Shown in pieces: positions 19,949 to 32,623 of a stretch of DNA of 64,000 nucleotides. The notes under the pieces were generated by a model. The model ran no database searches and was not told the origin of the DNA. It saw only the letters and a list, made by a program, of their open reading frames with translations. The translations under genes and the position numbers were made by a program. Each line of letters starts with the position of its first letter. Positions within the stretch are counted from its first letter, which is position 1. The stretch lies in assembly GCF_014356525.2 (NCBI RefSeq), contig NC_052509.1, positions 34,555,236 through 34,619,235 on the forward strand, in the 5' to 3' direction. Source of the DNA: Nilaparvata lugens. Taxonomy: Eukaryota > Arthropoda > Insecta > Hemiptera > Delphacidae.

Positions 19949-20270
19949 AAAAAATCTGGTGTGGCGCACTCACACAACTTTCCTTGCCGGTATGAAAATT
20001 TATCACCTGACGCTAGTGTACACGCGCATTCCAAGTCTACTATTCAAAGATCTGCCAGCTGGTGACAGGACAATAACGCTGGAGACACACGAAGTCTGCT
20101 ATCTCTTCATAGTGAATGATTTAATAGAATCAACAGTTGCCAACAGTTTGCATTATTGAATAAACACATTTTCTCGAATTTCGAGCTTATTTCCAATTTT
20201 AGGTGAAAATGTCACTGAACATAAATTGTAGAGATTTTTATACTCAATCTTTTCCACTTAAAATTTTATC
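19949..20270 (-). repeat. R1 dispersed repeat, copy 5 (partial, inverted)
   Basis: Starts AAAATCTGGTGTGGCGCACTCAC, the reverse complement of the R1 end, and follows R1 backwards to the CTCTACAATT/TTTTCCAC region, then breaks off into a D2-like segment. Confidence 0.85.
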
Positions 20271-20516
20271 TTTGAATGTCGACATTTACAAACATAATCA
20301 TTAATTAAAAAATAACTATATGTCGGATAAAAATTATCCAGACACCAATAGAAGGAGACATTCTCCTTGTTAATTTTATATAAAATTATTATGCATTATG
20401 ACGCCCCATGATTCTGAGAGAAGTGATATTCAAAAGAAAAACAAATTTTGCATTGTTTCCAATTTTATCATAAGAGTTAAATTCCCTTTTAATCCTTCAA
20501 ACCTGGATCTTTTCTA

Positions 20517-20795
20517 ACGACAAAGTCAGACACATCGAATCTCTGACACTTCCAAAAAAAGACGGTTAAGTTACACTTCTTGGATGGACTGTAATATGCT
20601 GAGCTATCTTGTTTTCAAACAATGGTCATTGTTTGATGAATCCCCATGTGTAGGCTATTCTTAATAAGACCATTGACAATTTATTTCTGAAACCTATCAC
20701 TCTTTTCTATCATTTCTATCTTTCTTCATAGTAATATCAGGCGATGACTTATCTTGTAACTGTATAATTCGTTATATATCATTCCTGTTTGTTTT
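20517..20795 (+). repeat. Segmental duplication, unit D1 copy 2
   Basis: Direct copy of 19035-19312. It is followed at 20800-20905 by a segment whose inverted copy lies at 23346-23440. Confidence 0.88.
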
Positions 20796-20909
20796 TCAAT
20801 GTCAAGACATTTCAAGTGTAAGCAAGATATGGACGGCGAACCAAATATGTAAGCAAAATGTGCCTTCACCGAATATGTAAGGGTAGGAAAATGAAAAACA
20901 AGAAAAGAT

Positions 20910-22015
20910 CGTACAGGTTTTTGATATTTAAAACAAAACAATAAATTATTCATTACGAAATTAGAATTATAATTAGAAATTACAAAATAATAATAAACAG
21001 ATGAATATTTCAAGGGCTACTCGCTTTGCTGCTAGTGAGGATTCAATTGTTGTGGTTATGAAAAATTTAAGAACAATGACTCAGTAGTCACCTACCTTTA
21101 TGAAAATGGCTTCCCACTTTGGCATCCACTGGTATTTCGCGGCGTTAATTATTAATTAAAAATCAAAATAACTGATCCAATGAAATGGGTTCAGATCCCG
21201 TCCTATTCAATAATACAATTCTCTTTAAACTGCCCGAACTGCGACAGGAAAACTGTATTATAAAACACAAGAACAAAATCTATCCCCTTCACCAGAACAG
21301 CCGGTCTTTACTCACAGTCCTATCGAACGAGCTCACACACTGACTCTCACACACCGACCAAAAGTAAAATTTTGGGTATTAAATATAACTCAGTCAATGC
21401 CAAACATGAAAGCCATTTCAGTACATATTCTTATCTGTCGCACAAGCGGCACGTTTGTTTTTAAAAACAAAAAGAGAAGCTACATTAATTTTGACAACAC
21501 ATGAAATAAACAATCTTTCTGTCGATGACAAAAATCGTTCAAAGACAAAAACACTGTTCATTAAACTTTTCTAAATTAAAACTCTAAAATCCTGATCAAT
21601 ATGAGATAAATATATGATTCATATATATCCCATATGACCAGGTGACACAAGCAGAAAACATGAAATTTTCGAAATGCTAGAAACTTCTTTGTTTCAAAAG
21701 ATAAGTGGGTGGTGAAAGCAAGAAAGTTTCTCAGAAATAATTGAAATCATTTTTCCAATTATCAAAAGTAGTTGGAAGATCGTATTTTGTTCTCCAAGGA
21801 ATTTTAAAGTTTGTAGAGCGGCTGCATGGTATGCATTGTGTGCTAATAGCTGGAAATTTACGAGATATTTGACTGAATTATTTCAAACGTAAGCAGCGTA
21901 TTGCCTCTAGAAAGGCTGTAATGATACACTACTTGGATTATTCAAGGCGAGGTTGTCATTTTCACTATTTCATAATCATGTGGCTTGCAGTTGCTGAATT
22001 TTTCAACCGTTCTGT
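20910..22015. other. Non-coding stretch
   Basis: AT-rich sequence with no recognised protein, RNA or repeat shared with the rest of the window, except a short CAGAAAACATGAAATTTTCG match to unit D2 near 21650. Confidence 0.5.
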
Positions 22016-22835
22016 ATTACTTTCCTTGACCTATTACCATAGGTAAGGAAAGTATTGCTTTCCGAAAAAATTAAGGTACCCCAATTTCTAAATTTCTATA
22101 CGTTTCAAGGTCCCCTGAGTCCAAAAAAGTGGTTTTTGGAGATTGGTCTGTATGTGTGTGTGTATGAGTGTATGTGCGTCTGTGTACACGATATATCATC
22201 TCCCAATTAACGGAATGACTTGAAATTTGGAACTTAAGGTCCTTCCCCTATAAGGATCTGACAAGAACAATTTCGAACAAATCCAATACAATATGGTGGC
22301 TAAAATAGCAAAAATGTTGTCAAAAACAGGGTTTTTCGCGATTTTCTCGAAATCGGCTCCAACGATTTTGATCAAATTTATACCTAAAATAGTCATTGAT
22401 AAGTTTCATCAACTGCCACAAGTCCCATATCTGTAAAAATTTCAGGAGCTCCGTCCCATCAATGCAAAGTGTGATTTTAGATTTCCAATTATCATGCTTC
22501 AGATAAAATTTAAACAAAAAAAATCAAGTGGAAACGATTGAGCATAAAAATCTCTACAATTAATGTTCAGCGACATTTTCACCTAAAATTGAAAATAAGC
22601 TCGAAATTCGAGAGAATGTGATTATCCAATTGCAAACTGTTGGCAACTGTTGATTCTATTAAATGATTCACTATAAAGAGATAACAGACCTCGTGTGTCT
22701 CCAGCGTTATTGCCCTGAAACCAGCTGGCTCAAATCTTTGAATAGTAGACTTGAGATGCGCGGGAACACTAGCGTCAGGTGATCAATTTTCATAATGGCA
22801 AGGAAAGTTGTGCGAGTGCGCCACACCAGATTTTT
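22016..22835 (+). repeat. R1 dispersed repeat, copy 4 (full length)
   Basis: Full R1 unit with the shortest TG tract (about 22153-22163). The first 560 bp are diverged from the other copies. From about 22581 it becomes practically identical to copy 3, and identity continues through the following Helitron-like piece. Confidence 0.87.
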
Positions 22836-23349
22836 CAGTTTGTTTTTAAACCTTGTAATATCTTTTTCATGATTAATAATAGTAGGATTGGGCTTTTTTG
22901 TACTTCTCTTTACTATGTTCTTCTATATATATATATAAAAGCGAAATGGCACTCACTCACTCACTCACTCACTCGCATAACTAAAAATCTACCGGACCAA
23001 AAACGTTCAAATTTGATAGGTATGTTCAGTTGGCCCTTTAGAGGCGCACTAAGAAATCTTTTGGCAATATTTTAACTCTAAGGGTTGTTTTTAAGGGTTT
23101 AAAGTTCGTCTTTTAGCATGTATATTCTTCTTCTACCAATCTATTATTATAATTGAAATTTCCATATCATATGTTACTATAGAACTATAATCTAGATAGA
23201 GTACCTCTTCGAAACAGTTGTTAACTGGCAACTAAATTAATAATTTTGTCAGGTTGGCATTAAGTTGAGTTGACTTTGTTAGGTTTGCACCAAGTGAAGA
23301 TTTAAATGCATTTATCGCGGATAATTGATTGGGCACTGCTACTTCAATC
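22836..23349 (+). mobile_element. Helitron-like non-autonomous element, copy B
   Basis: Near-identical to 16095-16636 apart from a roughly 27-bp deletion (the segment GAAGGTAAGTAATG... at 16142-16180 is absent here) and one more TA in the leader. Confidence 0.65.
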
Positions 23350-24005
23350 TTTTCTTGTTTTTCATTTTCCTACCCTTACATATTCGGTGAAGGCACATTT
23401 TGCTTACATATTTGGTTCGCCGTCCATATCTTGCTTACACTTGTTGTGTGAGTGCGCCACACCAGATTTTTTTGTTTTTGTTGATCCCAGGTATAGATAG
23501 CCTATGATGACACACCATTCAGCCGCTATCCTTGACTTTGAAACTCCTGAGAGGCCAAAATATGTTGTTCCGAGTACATTTGACAAAAATTTCATGTTTT
23601 CTGCTCGAAATGTCTCGACATTTACGAACAAAAACATCAATTTAAAAAATAACTATAGGTTGGATAAAAATTATCCAGACACCAATAGAAAGGAGACATT
23701 CTCCTCATTAATTTGATATAAAATAATTACGCATTATGACGCTCCATGATTCTGAGAGAAGTGATATTCAAAAGAAAAACAAATTTTCCCGATGTTTCCA
23801 ATTTGATCATAAAAGTTAAATTTCTTTTTAATCCTTCAAACCTGGATCTTTTCTAGCACTACTAGGATATCGGGAATGATATTCTACACCCAATTCTGAC
23901 GTTGAATTGGAAATTTGAGAAAGTTGCAATTTTACATGAATTGGCAACCATGCAATTTCTTCGGATGGAGGGCCAAGTCTCAACTTATTTTACACAAACT
24001 ATAAT
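23346..24005 (-). repeat. Inverted segmental duplication, unit D2 copy 2 with R1 scrap
   Basis: 23346-23440 is the inverse of 20806-20905; 23444-23473 is the last 30 bp of R1; 23480-24005 is the inverse of D2 at 19496-19948 plus the tail seen near 20290-20515. The block shows repeated local inversion and copying. Confidence 0.8.
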
Positions 24006-24315
24006 ATGCCATTTGAACTGATAACTCCAGTAAAGATTTCATTGAAAGCTCTATGGATTCACATATAATAATATAACTAGAGACACCCTGGGTTAAAGAA
24101 CTCGCTCATGAACAGTTGTTTTGATCTCTGAAATCTTTTACAAGTATGTCAAATTAGTATTTAACAATATTTTCTAATATCCATTCATAGAGGCTATATT
24201 ATGAATTGATTATGGGTAATGATAGGATCAGTATCCAATATACAATTTTTCGAATTTGGTTCTATCAGCCTCGATATTGCAGAGCTTGATATATAATGTA
24301 TTGATATTGCAGAGC

Positions 24316-24662
24316 TTGATATATAATTATTATTTAACGAAAATCCTAAATAAATGCTGTAGATCACCCCGAAGACTTCTGCTACTGCAGACATTGACAA
24401 CAGGGATAACAGCTAGATGGAAATTCGATGAGAACTACTATCCAAAAATTAGTTGCCAGCCCGGGAATCGAACCCGGTACCTCCCAATTGCTACTCAGGA
24501 ATGCTTACCCTTACACCAAACTGACAATCTCTGGATAGCAGCGCTCATTGAATTTCCATCTAGCTGTTAACCCTGTTGTCAATGTCTGCAGTAGCAGAAG
24601 TCTTCGGGGTGATCTACAGCATTTATTTAGGATTTTCGTTAAATGATAATTATATATTAATT
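24316..24662. repeat. Inverted repeat pair around a tRNA-like centre
   Basis: Left arm 24316-24444 (TATATAATTATTATTTAACG ... GAACTACTATCC) and right arm 24531-24662 mirror each other with few mismatches over about 125 bp. The 86-bp centre is the tRNA-like sequence described separately. The whole unit could fold into one stem with a tRNA-like loop. Confidence 0.9.
24453..24527 (-). ncRNA. tRNA-like sequence (SINE head or decayed tRNA)
   Basis: On the minus strand it holds a good B box/T-arm (CCGGGTTCGATTCCCGG: 5-bp stem, 7-nt loop), an A-box-like GGTGTAAGGGTAAGCA, and ends that pair as a 7-bp acceptor stem (TGTCAGT with GCTGGCA). The anticodon arm is weak, so I do not assign an amino acid. 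A tRNA-derived SINE promoter is more likely than a working tRNA. Confidence 0.6.
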
Positions 24663-26287
24663 AGCATTTTAATAAATGTATTCTCTATATAATTCCATCT
24701 GTAGCTTGATATATATTCATCACCCTCCAAAATTTGTATTAAACGCTTGGTCCCGTAAGCTACAGATTATAGAGGTTCTACTGTGTTGAATGTACTCTAC
24801 TGGAGGGTGAATATACTCGAACATTGAGTATTTTGAAGATAATAAAATTTTTTAGTATTATTTTTCATTTTGAATTTCCTTTTATTTGAAAACCAATAAT
24901 AGACCTTTGAGACAATTGGTCTATCTTTTCATATTCCCCAAAAACTACCTGATTGTTATAAGCTAATTTTAGTATGTGCTTCCTCAACATGAAAATAACC
25001 TTCTCTTGGAATATAGGGATGTAGAGGCATATTTATATAAGATAAAATTCCTGGAAGGTTGTATATGTGAGCATGTTGTCAATGGAAATGAGTAGAATAC
25101 AAAAACTTTGAGAAGTATAATAAAGTTGAATGAAATCAACTTCAATTATTGTATGGCAAGACCACGATACTTATGAGCTCTACTTAGAAATCCTATTATA
25201 TCAAGCGAGCAATTTCTATATATATACATCTGTGGAAAATTAAAATATCTCATCCCCGAAAATTCATAAACTGACGTATAGCCAACACTGTAAAATATAA
25301 ACATGACCTCACAAATCAAAATTCAGGGAAAAAAAGTTTTGGGCTGTGCGTGTTAGTCCTTCCCCAATAATTTTTTTTCTGTTTATCAATAAATAAATAA
25401 CGAGCGAAGCTCGGTGCCCCGATATTGGATTGTGAAACAAGATAATAATTGTACTGGAATTTAACTAGTAGTTCTGTGAACAGTAGACCTAACGCAGTTT
25501 TCTCATCCACAAGTATCTGATGTCACCTGTTTGAATAGTTAACGAACTCAGTTCACGCTTGAATTATATGATATAATTCATCCAGTTCTGTGATAATCTT
25601 ACCATCTGATGAGAATTATTTTTTTACGATAAAAATATTATAATTTTCTTCAGCATTATTTAGTTCATTTGATTATTTTTAATCAACTATTGAATTCAAA
25701 AGTGAGAATATTGATAATGATGGGTACGCATAATAATACAGTACCAATATCTGGGAAACAAGCTTCGCTCATTATTTATTTATAAACTATTGATAAACAG
25801 AACACAATTCTTTGAAATTATTGGGGAAGGACTATCAGGCACAGCCCAAAACTGTTTCTTCCCCGAATTTTGATTTATACACTATAAATAGTCCAGAAAG
25901 TAGGATATGTTCGATACACTTGAATTCAGATTTAATTTTCAGTCCAAACATTAAAAACAAAAAAGTTCTGATTTAGATTATTTACAAAACAAATTGGATA
26001 ACAAAATAACACTCACTAATCACTTAAGATTGTCAAATAATGAATAACTTTGAAAATTATGATATTCTCCAGTTTAGAATGATTATCATGTCATGTCAAC
26101 AAATCAGATTATTTTGATCAAGTCGATTAAAATTTCTAGATAATATTTCTTGCTGATTGATTACACAGCTGGAAATAACTCTGTCTCTCTCCCACACACG
26201 CATCTTCTGTTTCAACAGATGACGAAATTATCATCTGTTTTTCCATGGATGCATAATTGTTATCCTTTTAATGTCCTTCAGCAAGTT

Positions 26288-26462
26288 TTCCCAGGGATGA
26301 GACCTAGTGCAATCGAATTTCTATATCATAAACCTACTATGTTCCAAATTTCGTGAAAATCGTTGGAGCTGTTTTCAAGATCCGTTGAACATAAATAACC
26401 AGATAACCAGATATAAAAATATAAACAGATATACAGAAATTGTTTGCTTAATATAATAGGAT
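26288..26462 (+). repeat. RTE/SINE-like 3' tail, copy 1
   Basis: The words ATGTTCCAAATTTCGTGAAAA, TCGTTGGAGCTGTTTTC, AAGATCCG and a run of ATATAAACAG units end in AATATAATAGGAT. It matches 27900-28093. Confidence 0.7.
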
Positions 26463-27899
26463 GACTGAAAAACAAAATATTAAAACCAAAGACCTTAAAG
26501 ATGCATATCTCTTCAAGGTCTTTGATTGAAACTGTAAGCCTTATAGAAATTGACACGGCTTACACAGTCATCTGTGTAATCCACTTGTCAGCTGATTGAT
26601 TATGAATAATTTAGAGTATGGAGGAATTCCTTTTCTTTTCATATTATCCTTAAAATGCAAAATTTCAAAGAACCTTGTGTATACATCGACGCGCAGTTGA
26701 AAAAGGAATATTCCTGTCAAATCTCATTGAATTCTATCAACCCATTTGGCCATAATCGCGTTACATACAGACAGACAAAAGAAAATCCGAGTTACTCACT
26801 ACGTTCGGTCAATAAACTGTGATATTTTTATAATTATTCAAAAGCAATTAAGCCGTCCATTACAATCAATGAGAGAAAAACCAATAAGATGCTCATATTA
26901 TCTTCTCAAGTCTTGATACATTAACAATGTGCTACCGGTAATTCATGAGTAAATACTGATATAGTCGATTTCAATGAACATTAAATGAAATGGTCGTTTC
27001 CTTCTAAATCTCTATACTTGAGCATTCTGTTAATTTCGAACAGAGCTCACTTTCATGAGGTTTTCTCAGATGATGCAGCAATCACTGAGGAATCTCCAAC
27101 ACAGATTTCAATAATCCAGGAGTCATCTAAAATTAAAACTATTAGTGCTATATTGCTAAATTATTATTGCCAATTATTTATGTTTTTCAGGAAATTATTA
27201 ATGCCATAAATGTCTCTCAATTAAATGATAATTTTTGGAGTTTCAATTATTATAATATTTTTCACATTCCCATTTTTCATTTTTTTAATATTTTGAATCC
27301 CTTCATTTGGGTCACTCGTTTAGTCAAATAATATCGGGGGAACGAGCTTTGCTCTGGAGTGTGAAAGCATAGAAAATTTGTAACAAAAGATTGAATTTAT
27401 AGTTTATAATTTATAGTTTTTTTCTCAGTCATACAATTATTTTTACAGTTATATGAGGAGGCACAACAGGCTTATGCCCAAAACTGTCCCTTTTCAAATT
27501 TATACTACAGTCAAAATAAAAATCTAGGTCAAGCTACTATCACTCATCAAAATAACAATTTATTCACACTTCAAAAAACAAACACATCATCAATTACCAA
27601 TAGATATACTATGAATTCGATTTAGAATGATATACTATGTTTGCTACAATACTTGTTAATATACTATGTACTATTCTACAATAACAGAATCTAGTTACTA
27701 TCTTTGACTTTCTGAAGTAAACATGTTTTCTAAAAAAAGAGAAATAAATGAAAAAGAGTTTTTCTTGTTGAATTTTTCTTTTTGTGAGATCAGCTGAATG
27801 ATCCCACATATGCACTCGTTCACTCATTTCCATTATGGTATTGACAGACAACAAAATTTCCAGCTGTTTTTCCAAGAACATATTTATTCTTTTATGTCC

Positions 27900-28093
27900 T
27901 TCAGCGAGTTATCCCAGGGTTGAGAACTAGTGCAATTGAATTTTCATATTATAAAACTACTTTGTTCCAAATTTTGTGAGAATCGTTAGAGCCGTTTTCG
28001 AGATCCGGTCACATACAGATATACATATATAAACATAAAAACATCTGAACATATAAACATATAAACAGAAATTGCTCGTTCAATAGTATAGGA
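27900..28093 (+). repeat. RTE/SINE-like 3' tail, copy 2
   Basis: Same unit as 26288-26462, about 80 percent alike by eye, with an expanded run of ATATAAAC/ACATATAA units before the terminal AGGAT. Confidence 0.7.
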
Positions 28094-28703
28094 TAGTACA
28101 ATTAAATAGTATTTATATAGTATTATTCGGTTATATATCTATCACAGAAATCTCTCTCAGCAGCGACTGTATAAACGCTTAACATGGGTTGATAGGGAAC
28201 AATAATAATAAGAATAATCTTATATTAATAATCTATCCTTTTCTAGGCAAGCAATATTTCTGTGTCACAGATATCCAAAAACTTCACCACTAGAATGTGA
28301 ATATTCTTTGAAACGGTTTGATATAAATTGATGGGTGATTTCCACCATTCATTATCTCTTGAAATTCTATTCTTGGATCTTGTATTAAAACCTTCTCATT
28401 AAAAATTTTCGATTCAATGTGGCAGACCAAAATTTTGAAGCTACCTACAGAATTTTTTAAAAAATTTCAATAGGATTCCCAGTGGAGCCCACTGTCAAAT
28501 TATCTTTGGAAAAGGAACATTAAGCTGTTTTCCTATCAATATTAAGCTGTATGTGAATCAATAGAACTTCATAGGTTTCTCCTTATGGGTAAATGATTCA
28601 GAATCAAAATTCAAATTCATTAAATTGATGATACCAACGACAGAGCAACTGCCATCACAATTTTTATCATTAATATTACGCAAATGCTACTGAAGGATAA
28701 TAG

Positions 28704-29965
28704 TCAGGCAGACACACAGGAGCAAGTTATTTTATCTAATGTACTTTCAATATTACTTTTATATCCTGAGAAACGACGAAGTGAGTAAAAATTTAACCGG
28801 CTGTCGTGCAACCGGCACATAATTTTTTCTATTATTCTTGATAAAACTGAAAGCAAACTAATCGGTCTCATATTATTATCTATTTTTATTGAGTTTTGCT
28901 TTTTGAAGATTGGTACGATAACACTTGATTTGAGATTCTCAGGAAAAATGCCTTGGTTTAAACTTAGGTTTATTAAATGAACAATAAATGGCGCAATAGA
29001 ATTTTTTATTAGTTGAGTATTAAAATTATCGCAGCAAGATGATGTTTTAGACTTCAAACTTTCGATTACATATTAAGAACTTCAGGAACAGAGGTAGGAA
29101 ACAGATAAAACGAATGACTGTTATTTTCAACTGGGCTGTTATCTTGCACTGATAAGCGTGAAGCAGGTACAGTATCATTTCTATCAACTGAAATTAAAAA
29201 CTGATTCATTTCTCTCGCTACGTCCTGTGACTTTGAGATTATTGTACCATCAGAGAGCTCAACTTGTTCAATTCCTTTATTCTTTCTAACTCCAGTTGGA
29301 CTATTAATTATTTTCCATTGTTTGGTTGAATCGCCCTGGCTTCCTATTAGTAATTTTGAATAGTAATTATTCTTCTCAGTAATGATATCAGCCTTCAGTA
29401 TTTGACAGAATTAATTAAAATAAGTTTGAAAAGAATTATCATAGGGTCTTTGTTTTACAAAAGCATAAAGTTTTTTCTTTCTCTTAATTTATTCAATACC
29501 TTGAGAGTTGTTATCCACTGACTAATTAATAATTGTAGGTACTTCAGCTAATTTTTTTATTTACAATTCTAGTTTTTGAATTGAATTCAATTGCATTATT
29601 TAATATATCTTCTAGATTTTGATAACAAAGATTGACGTCACTAATTCTTGCAAAGTCTTCATAATTACTGCCTTAACTTTATTATTCCTAGACTAGTTCG
29701 TAATCTATATAGACTTTTTTTCAGTGTCTTTTTGTTTTCTATTAAACATCCTATAATCAAGACCCAACATACAATGATCGTTGATATCAACATCAGATAT
29801 TGCTGTTACATATCTGTCAATTCTTCTATCCTTAATAATATGATCTATGCAGGTACTGGTAAATTCTGTTTTTCTTGTTGGTGCATTAATACAGTCATTA
29901 ATAGGTCATTGTTGTTGATAGAAACCCGTTTTCGTTCAGTAAATTTAGTGAATCAAGGTTATTAA
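28704..29965 (-). mobile_element. LINE remnant (endonuclease end to RT start), minus strand
   Basis: Reading right to left on the minus strand: about 29780-29960 gives CINAPTRKTEF and TCIDHIIKDRR with a DHCMLG His motif, which is the end of the endonuclease. 29100-29400 gives the linker WKIINSPTGVRKN and REMNQFLIS. The 117-codon frame 28704-29057 gives SSCCDNFNTQLIKNS, NQGIFPENLKSSVIVPIFKK, NNMRPISLLSVLSRIIEKIM and a decayed end. The N-terminal endonuclease and the RT palm are missing. Several frameshifts and stops; dead copy. Confidence 0.82.
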
Positions 29966-32097
29966 TATACATTATTGTGGAGTAAATTAATTAATGACAA
30001 ACAAGAAAAGAAAATTGAAAATCAATAAGATTTTATTTGAGTGCAGTTATAATCCATTCTCAATTCCTGGGGCATTAACTCCTTAATAAACAAACAATGC
30101 GCTCTTGTAGTTTCAAGTTTATTATCATATTCAATAAAGCTCAATAGATTTTAGTTTCAGTTCAATGGTTTTGCATATGGTTTAGGTTGATGGGAAAATA
30201 AAAGTACTGTAATTTCAGTACACATGGACAAACATTTTTCAAAGCCTGTCATTATTCTTATCTCAGTTATCAAACAGAAATGAGAAAGTGCAATTTATTA
30301 TATATATATCAGTGGGAATGCTATTTTTATCTTCATATTTCTTGATTAACCACTGTCATGCAAGTATCCGAATATATATTACCTTTTTCAGATAGAAATT
30401 GATATAATGCATTTTTTATTCTAGGTTGTATTTGATGTGAGATCACCGGCAGAGTATCTACACATTCCTATTTTAATGACACCTTATAGCTACTCCGTAT
30501 ATCGAGGGAGTTGAATTCTAGTCCTAGTCATTTTTTTCAAGAATAGTTTTTATAAATAGATATTTATTCATTCGAAACTTCTTGATAATACTCGAGACTC
30601 CTTAAAACTGAGTTCATTTCTATTAGTACATTTCTTATATCAGTGCACTTCTGAATTTCGAGATGTTAATTAAATTCCATTCATCTTTAAACTCCAGTTT
30701 TATAGAATATTGCTATCGGCGATTAATATTTTGTATTTTTCACATAAATTGCATATTTAAAAAGACGTCAATAATGTGCTTTACATTTTTTTGAAATATA
30801 TTGTTTTCAATAGATAAAGAAATTCTAGGAAACACAGTTTTATTGAAATCTGTTATTTTTTGCATACTGCATTAATTCAAAAAAAGTTATACAGTAGCCT
30901 ACTCGTCATTAAATTCATATTTATTATGTTGAAAACATGATCTATTTCTATTTATATGGAGTCTTCTGTTAATATATAAAGCTTAAAGCCATAGAAGATA
31001 TAATGTGTAAGTTTTTGAGCCACTCTGTTTAAATAATGTGTATTATTATACTTTTATTAGCTGAATGCGTGTCGGAGACTTACAAGAATTGCTTCATTCT
31101 TGTTTTAAGTTGGAAACTGAGAGACCATTAATGTGGATCATTTTTCTATGTTCAACTTGGTTGAAAAACCCTCATCTGTCCACATTATAGATGGTATTAT
31201 TAGAAATAGTGATTTTTTAGTCCTGTTACCTTATTTCAAGTTGTAATTATCTATTTCGAATAAAGGAAAATTTTGTTTAGTTGCACGAAGTTGATAGCCC
31301 TACTCAATTGGTTTACAGATGCCAGTGCGAGTTGATTATTCTGTGTAACATTCTGTGTGGATTCCAGTCGTTTTATGAACAGAATGTCTTCTACCATAGT
31401 ACTTAAATATTATGGAGAAAAGAGTCAAAGCGTTTATAACTTCAATGGGTGGACATTTTGAGCATATTCTTCAATAATCTTTGGTAGCTAAGAAATGAAT
31501 AATAAAATATTACATTACAATTTAGTTGTTTTGTTTAAAACTGGCCACATTCGGCAACAATCAATCGACAAAGTTAGGAAAATCTTAATGAAAAACCCTT
31601 TATAACTTGAGATTCGTTGAGAGTGAAGTTTACAATAGCGTTGGGGGTGGCTGTTTTGCTTAAAAAAGCTAAAGATTTTCATCACAACGGATTTTCCATT
31701 TTTTTTTTTTTTAATTAGAAATTGTGTAACAGGACTAAAAATTCGCCCTGTATCAATAGGCCTGCGATTATCATTCACAGAAGCTGTAAAACATGTTGAA
31801 ATGTGTTGCTCGTAATAGTGTTGTGTGTTCAAGAATAAGAAGACATCATTTAGACCAAATATGTCTAATAATTATTATGATATGCTTGTGTACTTGATAT
31901 GGTTGGGTACAGCTTGTTAACTGAGCCCTCTTACTTATCATTCTGTATTACACCAGTTCATTATACACTTGAATTAATTCATAATTCAACAGTCAATGAA
32001 TTTTTGTTTCATCCTTCATCAATGAATGATGGGAATCTGTATCGTGAATTATTTTCTATTAATTCTTTACACCTATAAATGTTTATTGTGTCGTATT
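29966..32097. other. AT-rich non-coding stretch
   Basis: About 2.1 kb with no gene. A TTTTGAGCCACTCTGTTTAAA word near 31014 is shared with the foldback at 32.2-32.5 kb. The 105-codon minus frame at 31515-31832 has no recognised domain and is probably chance. Confidence 0.55.
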
Positions 32098-32623
32098 AGT
32101 CCAGTCAATACATACATAAAAAAGGGATGTGCTTGCAATTTATATTGTAGTTCTGATTTTTTACTATATCCAATTTCTTCATGCAAAATTTCCTTGTGCT
32201 AGATATAGAGTGGCCCAAAACCTCGTATTTTCGGTTCATTTTCCAGTTTTCAACTATTTCTGCCAAATACAACAATTGGACAGAAAAATCATGCAATACG
32301 AGTCTAATTCGGTCGGAATTTGAAAAATTATTGTTGAGTATACTTGAGCCCATATTCCAATATACCAAAAATGGCCTATTTCTATAATTTTATAATCTAA
32401 AAAAAGGGCGAGAGCAAATTTTTCTGTCCGTTACTGGATTTGGTAGAAATCGCTGAAAACTGGAAAATGAACCGAAAATACGAAATTTTTGAGCCACTCT
32501 GTATCTAGCACAAGGAAATTTTGCATGAAGAAATTGTTTCTTGACTTCTCCTATAATAAATATATCAAAAAATCATAACTACAATATAATTGCAAGCACC
32601 AATGTATATATATTGACTGGACT
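32098..32623. mobile_element. Foldback element (nested inverted repeats)
   Basis: GTCCAGTCAATACATAC at the left is mirrored by the right end ...TATATTGACTGGAC. The arms run in through ATTTCTTCATGCAAAATTTC / its complement and on to GAGTGGCCCAAAACCTCGTATTTTC against ACGAAATTTTTGAGCCACTC, then TTTCCAGTTTTCA. The inner part (about 32205-32507) has its own plausible ends, so one MITE may sit in another. Overlapping frames on both strands come from the symmetry. Confidence 0.83.

Larger units (their letters stand above)
24663..28703. other. 4-kb stretch of SINE/RTE-like repeats, no gene
   Basis: Contains an inverted pair at about 25312-25445 and 25740-25875 (AAAACTGTTTTGGGCTGTGC-type words). Two direct copies (26288-26462 and 27900-28093) share the sequence CCAGGG..GAG, TTCCAAATTT.GTGA.AATCGTT and AGAAATTG, ending in ATAGGAT. 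A dispersed repeat at 26565-26825 is related to 8000-8260. The second pair reads like the 3' tail of insect RTE-derived SINEs. Short frames here have no domain. Confidence 0.65.

Noticed and set aside
24453..24527. A functional tRNA gene
   Set aside because: The T-arm and acceptor are good but the anticodon arm does not fold well and the unit lies in an inverted repeat; a SINE head is likelier.
31515..31832. 105-codon minus-strand frame
   Set aside because: No recognised motif, AT-rich codon use and no neighbours that support a gene.
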